Positions 20,692-28,532 of a stretch of DNA of 37,753 nucleotides are shown piece after piece. Within the stretch, counting starts at the first letter, position 1; each line of letters opens with the position of its first letter. The stretch is from Streptomyces sp. LHD-70 (GTDB lineage Bacteria; Actinomycetota; Actinomycetes; Streptomycetales; Streptomycetaceae), in the NCBI RefSeq assembly GCF_031157275.1, contig NZ_JAVIFW010000037.1:1-37753 (forward strand), given 5' to 3'. The position numbers and the translations under genes were made by a program. A model generated the notes under the pieces. That model searched no databases. It was given only the letters and a program-made list of their open reading frames with translations, and was not told the DNA's origin.

Positions 20692-21900
20692 GTGACCGTG
20701 ACCGAAGCAGCCCTCACCATCGCGCCCCTGCCCCGGCTCGCCGCGCGCGCCACCGCCGTGGGCGGTTCGCCGGTACGGGACATCCTGGCGGTCACCGCAC
20801 GCCCCGAGGTGATCAACTTCGCGGGCGGGCTGCCCGCACCCGGCCTCTTCGACCGCGAGGGCATCGCCGCCGCCTACCGCGCGGTGCTCGACGAGCTGCC
20901 CGAGCGCGCCCTGCAGTACTCCACCACCGAGGGCGAGCCCGCCCTGCGTACCGCCCTGGCCGCCCGTACGACCGCGCGCGGACTCGCCACCGACGCGGAC
21001 GAGCTGATCGTCACCACCGGATCGCAGCAGGCCCTGTCCCTGCTCGCGACCGCGCTGATCGAGCCCGGCGACACCGTCCTCGTCGAGAACCCCTGCTACC
21101 TCGCGGCACTGCAGGTCTTCGCCTTCGCGGGCGCACGCATCGTGCCCGTGCCGTGCGACGCCTCCGGGATCGATCCGTCGGCGTTGGACGCGCTCGTCGC
21201 CCGTGAACAGCCCAAGCTCCTCTACACGGTGCCCACGTTCCAGAACCCCACCGGTCGCACCCTGCCCGCCGAGCGCCGCGCCGCCGTCGCCGAGGTGGCG
21301 GCCCGCCGCGGACTGTGGCTGATCGAGGACGACCCGTACGGGGAGCTGCGCTTCGAGGGCGAGCGGGTGCCGTGGATCGCCTCGTACCCGGGGGCCGAGG
21401 ACCGGACCGTGCTGCTCGGCAGCTTCTCCAAGGTGATGGCGCCCGGCATGCGCCTCGGCTGGCTGCGCGCGCCCGCGGCCCTGCGCCGTGCCTGCGCCGT
21501 CGCCAAGCAGGCCGCCGACCTGCACACCCCGACCGTCAACCAGCTCGCTGCCGCCCGGTACCTGGCGGACAGCGACCTGGACGCACACGTCGCGCGGGTC
21601 GCCGCGGTCTACGGCGAGCGCCGCGACGCGATGCTCGCGGGCCTCGCCGACGCCCTGCCCGCCGGTTCCACGTGGAACCGACCCGAGGGCGGCATGTTCC
21701 TCTGGGCCCGCCTCCCCGACGGCTACGACGCCACGGCCCTGCTGCCCGAGGTCGTGCGGCACGACGTGGCCTACGTCCCCGGCGCCCCGTTCCACGCGAC
21801 CGCCCCGGACCCGTCGACCCTGCGCCTGTGCTTCGTGACGCAGACCCCCGACGAGATCGCCGAGGGTCTGCGGAGGCTGCGGCGCGGGCTCAACTCATAG
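20692..21900 (+). CDS. PLP-dependent aminotransferase, class I/II fold (MocR/2-aminoadipate-like)
   Basis: The 402-residue enzyme starts at GTG 20692, with AAGGAG five bases upstream. It has fold-type I PLP features: the segment INFAGGLPAPGLF (residues 41-53), VTTGSQQALSLLA (107-119), TFQNPTGRTL with the cofactor-ring Asn185, EDDPYGELRFEG (Asp214, Tyr216) and the Schiff-base lysine in SFSKVMAPGMRLGW (Lys247). The sequence type matches 2-aminoadipate/aromatic aminotransferases (LysN-like and MocR catalytic domains), but there is no GntR DNA-binding domain, so it is an enzyme only. The amino donor is unknown. It ends 15 bases before the convergent argS stop. Confidence 0.92.
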   Translation: MTVTEAALTIAPLPRLAARATAVGGSPVRDILAVTARPEVINFAGGLPAPGLFDREGIAAAYRAVLDELPERALQYSTTEGEPALRTALAARTTARGLATDADELIVTTGSQQALSLLATALIEPGDTVLVENPCYLAALQVFAFAGARIVPVPCDASGIDPSALDALVAREQPKLLYTVPTFQNPTGRTLPAERRAAVAEVAARRGLWLIEDDPYGELRFEGERVPWIASYPGAEDRTVLLGSFSKVMAPGMRLGWLRAPAALRRACAVAKQAADLHTPTVNQLAAARYLADSDLDAHVARVAAVYGERRDAMLAGLADALPAGSTWNRPEGGMFLWARLPDGYDATALLPEVVRHDVAYVPGAPFHATAPDPSTLRLCFVTQTPDEIAEGLRRLRRGLNS

Positions 21901-21915
21901 AGCCCGCAGGGGCGT

Positions 21916-23670
21916 TCAGAGGCGGGCCGGGGTGCGGATGCCGAGGAGCGCCATGCCCTGGTGGAGGGTGCGGGCGGTGAGGTCGCAGAGGAACAGGCGG
22001 TTCTCCACCTGCTGCGGCGTCTCCGCCTTCAGGACCGGGCACTGGTCGTAGAACGACGTGTACAGCGACGCCAGCTGGTACAGGTACGCCGCCAGCTTGT
22101 GCGGCGCGTACTCCGCGGTCGCCTCAGTGAGCAGCTCGCCGAACGAGTCCAGGTGCAGGCCCAACGCCCGCTCCGCCGGGGCGAGTTCGAGCTCCGGGTG
22201 GGCGACGGGGCTCGCGCCCTCCGCCTTGCGCAGGATCGACTGGATACGGGCATACGCGTACTGCAGGTACACGCTCGTGTTCCCGTTCAGGGACACCATC
22301 TGGTCCAGGTCGAACTTGTAGTCCCGGTTCGGCGACGTGGACAGGTCCGCGTACTTCACCGCGCCGATGCCGACCTGCGCGGCCCGCTCCTGGATCTCGT
22401 CCTCGGTCAGGTCCCGCGCCTTCTCCCGCACCACCTCGGCGGCCCGCTGCACGGCCTCGTCGAGCAGGTCCTGCAGACGTACGGTCTCGCCCTCACGCGT
22501 CTTGAACGGCTTGCCGTCGGCGCCGAGGACCGTGCCGTACCCCATGTTGTGCGCGGTGACCTCGTCGCCCAGCCAGCCGGCGCGGCGGGCCGTCTCGAAG
22601 ACCATCTTGAAGTGCAGCGACTGGCGCACATCCACGACGTACAGGAGCGACGACGCGTGCAGGTCCTGGACGCGGTTGCGGATCGCCGTCAGGTCGGAGG
22701 CCGCGTAGCCGAAGCCGCCGTCGGCCTTCTGCACGATCAGCGGGACCGGCTGGTCGTCCTTGCCCTTGATGTCCTCGAAGAACACCACGAGCGCACCCTC
22801 GGAGCGCACGGCGACGCCGGACTCCTCAAGCAGGCGGGCCGTCTCGGGCATGCCGTCGTTGTACGCCGACTCGCCGACGATCTCGTCGTCCCGGATCTCC
22901 ATGTCCAGCTTCTCGAAGACCGAGTAGAAGTAGACCTTCGACTCGTCCACGAACCGCTGCCACAGGCCGAGCGTCTCCTGGTCGCCGGACTGCAGCGCCA
23001 CGACCCGCTTCCGGGCCCGCTCCTTGAACTCCTCATCCGCGTCGAACACGGCACGCGAGGCCTTGTAGACCCGGTTCAGGCTCGACATCGCCTGCTCGCC
23101 GTCGACCTCGTCGGCCGGGGCCAGCTCGCCCGGGTGCTCGATCAGGTACTGGATGAGCATGCCGAACTGCGTGCCCCAGTCGCCGATGTGGTGCCGGCCG
23201 ATCGTCTGCTCGCCGGTGAAGTCGAGCATGCCGCGCAGCGCGTCCCCGATGACCGCCGAGCGCAGGTGGCCGACGTGCATCTCCTTCGCCACGTTCGGCT
23301 GGGCGTAGTCGATCACCGTGACGCCCGGCTTCTCCTTCAGCGGTACGCCGAGCCGGTCGCCGTCGGCGGCGCGGGCGGCGAGCGTCTCCGTGATGGCGCG
23401 GTCGGTGACGGTGATGTTCAGGAAGCCGGGGCCTGAGACCTCGACGTCCTTCAGCAGGTCACCGCTGGTGATCTGCTGCACGACCTGGTCGGCCAGCTCA
23501 CGCGGGTTGCCCTTGACCTTCTTGGCCAGGGCGAGGATCCCGTTGGCCTGGAAGTCGGCCCGGTCGCTACGTCGCAGCAAGGGGTCGCCGACGGTCTCCG
23601 GCAGGGCGGCCGCGAGGGCGTCGGCGAGGCGCTGGTGGACGTTGGCGGTGATGGACGTGACCGGGGCCAT
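21916..23670 (-). CDS. argS: Arginyl-tRNA synthetase
   Basis: The 584-residue class I enzyme charges tRNA(Arg). The start is ATG 23670 (MAPVTSITANVHQRLADALA), which fits the usual ArgRS N-terminal additional domain; upstream in-frame ATG codons would add 22 unlike residues. The HIGH motif is MHVGHLRSAVIGD (HVGH at 132-135). As in most ArgRS enzymes, the KMSKS loop is degenerate (TVLGADGKPFKTREGETVRL). The C-terminal DALR anticodon-binding domain ends LTARTLHQGMALLGIRTPARL. It is divergent from lysS, a pairing I recall from Streptomyces coelicolor. A near-perfect palindrome lies beside its -10 box. Confidence 0.97.
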   Translation of the reverse strand: MAPVTSITANVHQRLADALAAALPETVGDPLLRRSDRADFQANGILALAKKVKGNPRELADQVVQQITSGDLLKDVEVSGPGFLNITVTDRAITETLAARAADGDRLGVPLKEKPGVTVIDYAQPNVAKEMHVGHLRSAVIGDALRGMLDFTGEQTIGRHHIGDWGTQFGMLIQYLIEHPGELAPADEVDGEQAMSSLNRVYKASRAVFDADEEFKERARKRVVALQSGDQETLGLWQRFVDESKVYFYSVFEKLDMEIRDDEIVGESAYNDGMPETARLLEESGVAVRSEGALVVFFEDIKGKDDQPVPLIVQKADGGFGYAASDLTAIRNRVQDLHASSLLYVVDVRQSLHFKMVFETARRAGWLGDEVTAHNMGYGTVLGADGKPFKTREGETVRLQDLLDEAVQRAAEVVREKARDLTEDEIQERAAQVGIGAVKYADLSTSPNRDYKFDLDQMVSLNGNTSVYLQYAYARIQSILRKAEGASPVAHPELELAPAERALGLHLDSFGELLTEATAEYAPHKLAAYLYQLASLYTSFYDQCPVLKAETPQQVENRLFLCDLTARTLHQGMALLGIRTPARL

Positions 23671-23711
23671 GGGTGTGGGTGCCGTTCTGGTCGGGGTTGT
23701 TGAGCGTCCCC

Positions 23712-23733
23712 AGTATCTCATTGCGACGCAATG
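23712..23733 (-). promoter_or_regulatory. argS promoter element with 15-bp perfect palindrome
   Basis: CATTGCG-A-CGCAATG (23719-23733) is a perfect inverted repeat in an AT-richer pocket. On the minus strand the next bases give GATACT (23717-23712), a good -10 box, placing the palindrome in the -10/-35 spacer and giving a start near 23705, about 35 bases from the argS ATG. It is a plausible operator; the regulator is unknown. Confidence 0.6.
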
Positions 23734-23782
23734 CATTAAGGGGTGTGTGGCGCAGGGGAAGGCCGCGCGCAGCGCAGCCTTC

Positions 23783-23855
23783 AGGGGCGCGGGGCTGTGA
23801 CATCAGCGGCTGCGCCGCGGGGCGCGACCGGCCACGACGGAGCCGCAGTCGCGAA
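23783..23855. repeat. Dispersed Streptomyces intergenic repeat, copy B
   Basis: AGGGGCGCGGGGCTGTGACA continues with TCAGCGGCTGCGCCGCGGGG and CGCGACCGGCCACGACGG. It is the reverse-orientation homologue of copy A (18704-18779), mostly identical over about 55 bases with a few substitutions. It lies in the 300-base argS/lysS gap (23671-23970). Confidence 0.8.
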
Positions 23856-23970
23856 CCGGCCGCACCACCCCTCCGACAAGGCGTTTTCCCCAAGCAACGG
23901 TTAGCTGGGACAATGGCCGGACGGGAGCCGAACCCGTACCCCCGATCGCGGAGAGAAGGACGAACCCACC

Positions 23971-25713
23971 GTGGCCCAGAGCACCGGAGCAGAGCCCCAG
24001 GAGAACACTGACTGGGTCTCCCGATTCGCGGACGACGTCATCGCCGAGTCGGAGCGCCGCGCCCCGGGCAAACCGGTCGTGGTCGCGTCCGGACTCTCCC
24101 CCTCCGGCCCGATCCACCTCGGCAACCTGCGCGAGGTCATGACCCCGCACCTGGTCGCCGACGAGATCCGCCGCCGTGGGTACACCGTGCGCCACCTGAT
24201 CTCCTGGGACGACTACGACCGGTACCGCAAGGTCCCGGCCGGCGTCGCGGGCGTCGACGCGTCCTGGGCCGAGCACATCGGCAAGCCCCTGACCTCCGTC
24301 CCCGCGCCTGCCGGTTCCGCGCACCCGAACTGGGCGGAGCACTTCAAGGCCGCCATGTCCGAGGCCCTGGACCAGCTCGGCGTCGAGTACGACGGCATCA
24401 GCCAGACCGAGCAGTACACCTCCGGTGTCTACCGCGAGCAGGTGCTGTTCGCGATGAAGCACCGCGGCGACATCGACGCCGTGCTCGCCCAGTACCGCAC
24501 CAAGCCCAAGACGCAGAAGAAGTCCCAGAAGCCCCTCGACGAGGCCGAGTTGGAGGCCGCCGAGGGCTCCGGCGCGGCCGCCGAGGACGACGGCTCGGGC
24601 TCCGGCGCGGAGTACTTCCCGTACAAGCCGTACTGCGGCACCTGCGAGAAGGACCTGACGACGGTCACCTCGTACGACGACGACACCACCAAGCTGTCGT
24701 ACGTCTGCCAGTGCGGCCACACCGAGACGGTCCGGCTCTCCGAGTACGACCGCGGCAAGCTGGTGTGGAAGGTCGACTGGCCGATGCGCTGGGCCTACGA
24801 GGGCGTGATCTTCGAGCCGTCCGGTGTGGACCACTCGTCGCCGGGCTCGTCGTTCCAGGTCGGCGGGCAGATCGTCGGCATCTTCGGCGGCAAGCAGCCG
24901 ATCGGCCCGATGTACGCCTTCGTCGGCATCTCCGGCATGGCCAAGATGTCGTCCTCGAAGGGCGGCGTGCCGACCCCCGCCGACGCGCTGCAGATCATGG
25001 AGCCGCAGCTGCTCCGCTGGCTGTACGCGCGCCGCAAGCCCAACCAGTCGTTCAAGATCGCCTTCGACCAGGAGATCCAGCGGCTCTACGACGAGTGGGA
25101 CAAGCTGGAGGCCAAGGTCGCCGACAGCACGGTGCTGCCCGCGGACCAGTCCGCCTGGTCCCGCGCGGTGCGCACCGCCGGGCGCGAGCTGCCGCGCACC
25201 CCGCGCCCGCTGCCGTACCGCACGCTCGCCTCGGTCGCCGACATCACCGCCGGGCACGAGGACCAGGCGCTGCGCATCCTCTCCGACCTGGACCCGGCCA
25301 ACCCGCTGGCCTCCCTCGACGAGGCCCGCCCGCGCCTGGACCGCGCGGAGGCCTGGATCAACACCCAGGTCCCGGCCGACCAGCGCACCGTCGTGCGGGA
25401 CGAGCCGGACGCCGGGCTGCTCGGCTCCCTCGACGACCAGGCGCGTGACTCGCTGCGCCTGCTCCTGGAGGGTCTGGACGAGCACTGGTCCCTGGACGGC
25501 CTGACGCACCTCGTCTACGGCGTGCCGAAGGTCCAGGCGGGCTTCTCCGCGGACGCGACCCCCAAGGAACTGCCGCCGGAGATCAAGGTCGCGCAGCGCA
25601 CGTTCTTCGCGCTGCTCTACCAGCTCCTCGTCTCCCGCGACACCGGCCCGCGCCTGCCCACGCTGCTGCTCGCGGTCGGCGCGGACCGGGTGCGGAAGCT
25701 GCTCGGGGCGTAA
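23971..25713 (+). CDS. lysS: Lysyl-tRNA synthetase, class I (archaeal type)
   Basis: The 580-residue enzyme charges tRNA(Lys) through a class I catalytic core, unlike the class II enzyme of most bacteria. It starts at GTG 23971 with AGAAGGA upstream. The HIGH motif is ASGLSPSGPIHLGNLREV (HLGN at 49-52), and the KMSKS equivalent is AKMSSSKGGVP (325-330). A zinc-finger-like insertion has CGTCEKD and CQCGHTE. A hydrophilic insertion rich in Glu, Ala and Gly (residues about 185-210) is loop-like. The C-terminal helical domain contacts the anticodon. Streptomyces are known to use class I LysRS. Seven 9-bp repeats begin two bases after the stop codon. Confidence 0.96.
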   Translation: MAQSTGAEPQENTDWVSRFADDVIAESERRAPGKPVVVASGLSPSGPIHLGNLREVMTPHLVADEIRRRGYTVRHLISWDDYDRYRKVPAGVAGVDASWAEHIGKPLTSVPAPAGSAHPNWAEHFKAAMSEALDQLGVEYDGISQTEQYTSGVYREQVLFAMKHRGDIDAVLAQYRTKPKTQKKSQKPLDEAELEAAEGSGAAAEDDGSGSGAEYFPYKPYCGTCEKDLTTVTSYDDDTTKLSYVCQCGHTETVRLSEYDRGKLVWKVDWPMRWAYEGVIFEPSGVDHSSPGSSFQVGGQIVGIFGGKQPIGPMYAFVGISGMAKMSSSKGGVPTPADALQIMEPQLLRWLYARRKPNQSFKIAFDQEIQRLYDEWDKLEAKVADSTVLPADQSAWSRAVRTAGRELPRTPRPLPYRTLASVADITAGHEDQALRILSDLDPANPLASLDEARPRLDRAEAWINTQVPADQRTVVRDEPDAGLLGSLDDQARDSLRLLLEGLDEHWSLDGLTHLVYGVPKVQAGFSADATPKELPPEIKVAQRTFFALLYQLLVSRDTGPRLPTLLLAVGADRVRKLLGA

Positions 25714-25715
25714 CC

Positions 25716-25778
25716 GTTCGTACGGTTCGTGCGGCTCGTGCGAACCGTGCGGTTCGTGCGGTTCGTGCGGTTCGTGCG
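25716..25778. repeat. Seven 9-bp tandem repeats after the lysS stop codon
   Basis: Units of GTTCGTGCG type: GTTCGTACG, GTTCGTGCG, GCTCGTGCG, AACCGTGCG and three more GTTCGTGCG copies, in seven gapless steps (25716-25778). They start two bases after the lysS TAA and run into the terminator stem. A similar 9-bp array abuts the bldN stop codon. Confidence 0.93.
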
Positions 25779-25817
25779 ACGAGGGCCCCCTCCCATGCCG
25801 GGAGGGGGCCCTCGTCG
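25777..25817. terminator. Bidirectional terminator between lysS and the DUF2637 gene
   Basis: A perfect 18-bp stem (25777-25794 with 25800-25817; arm CGACGAGGGCCCCCTCCC) with an ATGCC loop. It separates convergent stops at 25713 and 25835. Confidence 0.93.
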
Positions 25818-25834
25818 TTCGGTGGTGCGGGCGG

Positions 25835-27247
25835 TTACGCGATGTGCTCCGCGTCCAGCTCCTCCTGGTAGCGGCCGCGGAACTCCCGTACGTACGGACG
25901 CAGCGTCGACTCGCTCAGCGGGCCGCCGGACTGGCCGGTGACGCCGTAGAGGTCGAGCAGATAGTTGCCGAGCTGGCGGGCGTTGGGCATGTCCCCGTAC
26001 TCGCTGACGTACTTCCGGAAGGCCCCGAAGTACGCCTCCTCCCGGCTGATGTCCTCGGGCAGGTCGTACGGGGAGGGCTCCAGCTGGTCGAAGCGGGGTT
26101 CGTCCTCGGGTTCCGGTTCGCGTTCCGGTTCGCGTTCCTGTTCGGGTTCCGGTTCGGGTTCCGGTTCTGCCGGTACGGCTTCGGTGCGCGGGCCGGGGAT
26201 CGTCAGCGGCCGGGTGCGGCCGGGGCCCGCCGGGACGGGGAACTCCGGTTCGGTTGCGGGGTCTTGGGGCCCTTGTGCGTACGCGGGCTCGGGGGCGTAC
26301 TCCGGGATGTACTCGGGGTGGTGCTCGGGGGGGTGCTCGGGGTCGTACTCCGGGTTGTAGCCGCCCTCGTACGGGACCTGCTCCGGGGGCGGCGCCTGGA
26401 ACCAGGGGCTGGTCTCGGGGGTGGCCTCGGGTGTGGCCTCGGCCTCCCCTTCCGGTACGGGTTCTGGTACGGGTTCCGCTTCGATGGACTTCCGCTGTGC
26501 GGGGGCGAGTTGGCGCTGTTCCGGCGCCGCCTGCACGGGCGCGGGCGGAAGGAGCGTGGGCTCGATCCCGGCGGCGGCGAGGCCCGCGGGCGCGGTGTCG
26601 GCGAGCGGTACGCCGTACTTCGCGAGGCGCAGCGGCATCAGGGACTCGACGGGGGCCTTGCGGCGCCAGTTGCGGCCGTAGCGGGAGCGCAGCCGGGCCT
26701 GGTAGACGAGGCGTTCCTGTTCGAGCTTGATGACCTGGTCGTACGAGCGCAGTTCCCAGAGCTTCATGCGGCGCCAGAGCAGGAAGGTGGGGCCGGGGGA
26801 GAGCAGCCAGCGGGTGAGGCGGACGCCTTCCATGTGCTTGTCGGCGGTGATGTCCGCGATCCGGCCGATCGCGTGCCGCGCGGCCTCGACGGCGACGACG
26901 AACAGGATCGGGATGACGGCGTGCATGCCGACACCGAGCGGATCCGGCCAGGCGGCCGCGCCGTTGAACGCGATGGTCGCCGCGGTCAGCAGCCATGCCG
27001 TCTGCCGGAGCAGCGGGAACGGGATCCGGATCCACGTCAGCAGCAGATCGAGCGCGAGCAGCACACAGATGCCCGCGTCGATGCCGATGGGGAAGACGTA
27101 CGAGAAGTTGCCGAAGCCCTTCTTCAACGCCAGTTCACGCACGGCCGCGTAGGACCCCGCGAAGCCGATGGCGGCGATGACCACCGCCCCGGCGATCACG
27201 ACACCGATGAGTATCCGGTGTGTGCGTGTCAGCTGCATCGCGGCCAC
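25835..27247 (-). CDS. DUF2637 membrane protein with conserved C-terminal helical domain
   Basis: The 470-residue protein starts at GTG 27247; AGGGAGGGG lies about 7 bases upstream, while ATG 27238 (MQLTRTHRILIG) is a possible start. Four membrane helices fill the first third (about residues 11-33, 48-70, 80-97 and 106-124), including the GIDAGICVLLALDLLLTW segment typical of DUF2637. The rest is cytoplasmic. A middle part of about 190 residues is disordered and Pro/Glu-rich (EPEPEPEQEREPEREPEPE). The last 70 residues (EEAYFGAFRKYVSEYGDMPN to the STLRPYVREFRGRYQEEL end) form a compact helical, possibly winged-helix domain. DUF2637 proteins are seen on actinomycete plasmids next to transfer-spread genes and also on chromosomes. 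No plasmid genes flank this one. Function is unknown. Confidence 0.85.
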   Translation of the reverse strand: MAAMQLTRTHRILIGVVIAGAVVIAAIGFAGSYAAVRELALKKGFGNFSYVFPIGIDAGICVLLALDLLLTWIRIPFPLLRQTAWLLTAATIAFNGAAAWPDPLGVGMHAVIPILFVVAVEAARHAIGRIADITADKHMEGVRLTRWLLSPGPTFLLWRRMKLWELRSYDQVIKLEQERLVYQARLRSRYGRNWRRKAPVESLMPLRLAKYGVPLADTAPAGLAAAGIEPTLLPPAPVQAAPEQRQLAPAQRKSIEAEPVPEPVPEGEAEATPEATPETSPWFQAPPPEQVPYEGGYNPEYDPEHPPEHHPEYIPEYAPEPAYAQGPQDPATEPEFPVPAGPGRTRPLTIPGPRTEAVPAEPEPEPEPEQEREPEREPEPEDEPRFDQLEPSPYDLPEDISREEAYFGAFRKYVSEYGDMPNARQLGNYLLDLYGVTGQSGGPLSESTLRPYVREFRGRYQEELDAEHIA

Positions 27248-27355
27248 CCGCGAACCCCTCCCTGTTCGGCTTGTTGCGTCGCACAGCCTGGCACACGCGT
27301 ACGCGGGGTCGCGGGCGGGTACGGGGAGAGGCTGCTCGGGCGGGGCCGGGGCGAG

Positions 27356-27405
27356 TCCGGTCGGACGACGGTGGGGCGAGGCCGGTCGGACGACGGTGGG
27401 GCGAG
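27356..27405. repeat. 25-bp perfect tandem duplication
   Basis: CCGGTCGGACGACGGTGGGG plus CGAG, preceded by one variable base, occurs twice (27356-27380 and 27381-27405), identical apart from that base. It lies between the DUF2637 gene and the lipoprotein gene. Confidence 0.9.
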
Positions 27406-27412
27406 GGCGGGG

Positions 27413-27449
27413 CGGGGAGCCCGGACGCGTTCGGGCGTCGGGCTCCCCG
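27413..27449 (-). terminator. Terminator after the first DUF3558 lipoprotein gene
   Basis: CGGGGAGCCCGGACGC (27413-27428) pairs with GCGTCGGGCTCCCCG (27435-27449) with one bulged G and a 6-base loop. It lies 11 bases beyond the stop codon of the reverse-strand gene ending at 27460. Confidence 0.8.
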
Positions 27450-27459
27450 TCAGCCTGCG

Positions 27460-28368
27460 TCAGTGCTTGCTCGGCTTCTTCGTCGACGTGTCGGAGTCGC
27501 TGTCCGAGCCGGAGTCGCTGTCGGAGCCCTTGTCGGCCGAACCGCCGGTGGACGCGGCGGCGTTGTCCGTCTTGTCCGATCCATCCGTCTCGTCCGACGA
27601 GGAGCCGCCGGTCTTCGAGCCGCTCTTGCCGGTGGACTTGTTGGCGGACTTGACGGCGGCGACGGCCTCCTCGGCCGCTTCCTGCGCGTCCTTCGCCATC
27701 TCCTTGGAGTCGGGGTCCCCGGCGCCGGCCAGGCCCGCACCGTTGTAGTCGATGACCACGACGGCGTTCTCGACTCGGGCGACCACGCGGTGGTTCTTGA
27801 AGTCGCCCTCCTTCTTCTTCTGGTCGGAGGTGACCAGGGTGGCCTCGTCGCCGACGCCCTCGAGCACCTTCGTCTCGACGTTCTTGGCGCCGTCGAGGGC
27901 CTTGGCCTCCTCGACCTTCTTGGTGAGCTGCGTCTGCGCGAGCTTGTCACCGCTGCCGAGGGTGGCGTTGGAGTCGTAGCGCACGAGCCCGAGGTTCAGC
28001 CAGCGGAACTGCGAGCCCTTGGTGCCCTTGCTGTCGAGGCCCGTCCAGGAGCAGGAGGCGCGCACCGAGGTGTCCTCGGAGTTGGCCGACTTGCCCGACT
28101 TCTCGTCGACCTCGGGCACGAGGTCCTCGATCGTGTCGCCCTTCAGCGTCTTGCAGGCCTCGGGCAGCTTGCTGAACGCGGCCTTCTCGACGGCGGGCTT
28201 CTCCTTGCCGCTCGGTGCCGACGAGGAGTTCCCGCCCGAGTCGCTCTTGCCTCCGCCGTCGCCCTTGCTCGCGTCCGAATCGGAGGAGCAGGCAGCTGCC
28301 GTGAGGATCACGGGCACGGCTGCGCAGGCGGCGAGTATGCGGGTGAATCGCGGTCCTTTTCGGTGCAT
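27460..28368 (-). CDS. DUF3558-family lipoprotein
   Basis: The 302-residue protein starts at ATG 28368 (MHRKGPRFTRILAACAAVPV), chosen because GAAGGA lies just upstream; the ATG at 28383 lacks one. A lipoprotein signal peptide ends in ILTAAAC, with the lipidated Cys27. A Ser/Gly/Lys-rich linker precedes a domain with paired cysteines (LPEACKTLKGDTIEDLVPEV and SVRASCSWTG) and QFRWLNLGLVRYDS, which fits DUF3558, a family of small surface lipoproteins of unknown role in actinobacteria. The C-terminus is a long Ser/Asp/Lys-rich tail that should be disordered. It is on the same strand as a second, related lipoprotein gene, with 164 bases between. Confidence 0.87.
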   Translation of the reverse strand: MHRKGPRFTRILAACAAVPVILTAAACSSDSDASKGDGGGKSDSGGNSSSAPSGKEKPAVEKAAFSKLPEACKTLKGDTIEDLVPEVDEKSGKSANSEDTSVRASCSWTGLDSKGTKGSQFRWLNLGLVRYDSNATLGSGDKLAQTQLTKKVEEAKALDGAKNVETKVLEGVGDEATLVTSDQKKKEGDFKNHRVVARVENAVVVIDYNGAGLAGAGDPDSKEMAKDAQEAAEEAVAAVKSANKSTGKSGSKTGGSSSDETDGSDKTDNAAASTGGSADKGSDSDSGSDSDSDTSTKKPSKH

Positions 28369-28532
28369 GGTTCCTTCGCTCATCAGTCGTGCAGTCGGTG
28401 CCGGTACGTTCGGCGGCTCCGGTTCCGTGCGGATTCCGCTCAGCCACGGTACGCGGAACGTGCGCGGGTCGTGAGGGATACGTAAAGGCGACAGGGTGCG
28501 CCGGGGCGCTGCGGGGGCGGGCCGCGGGAGGG

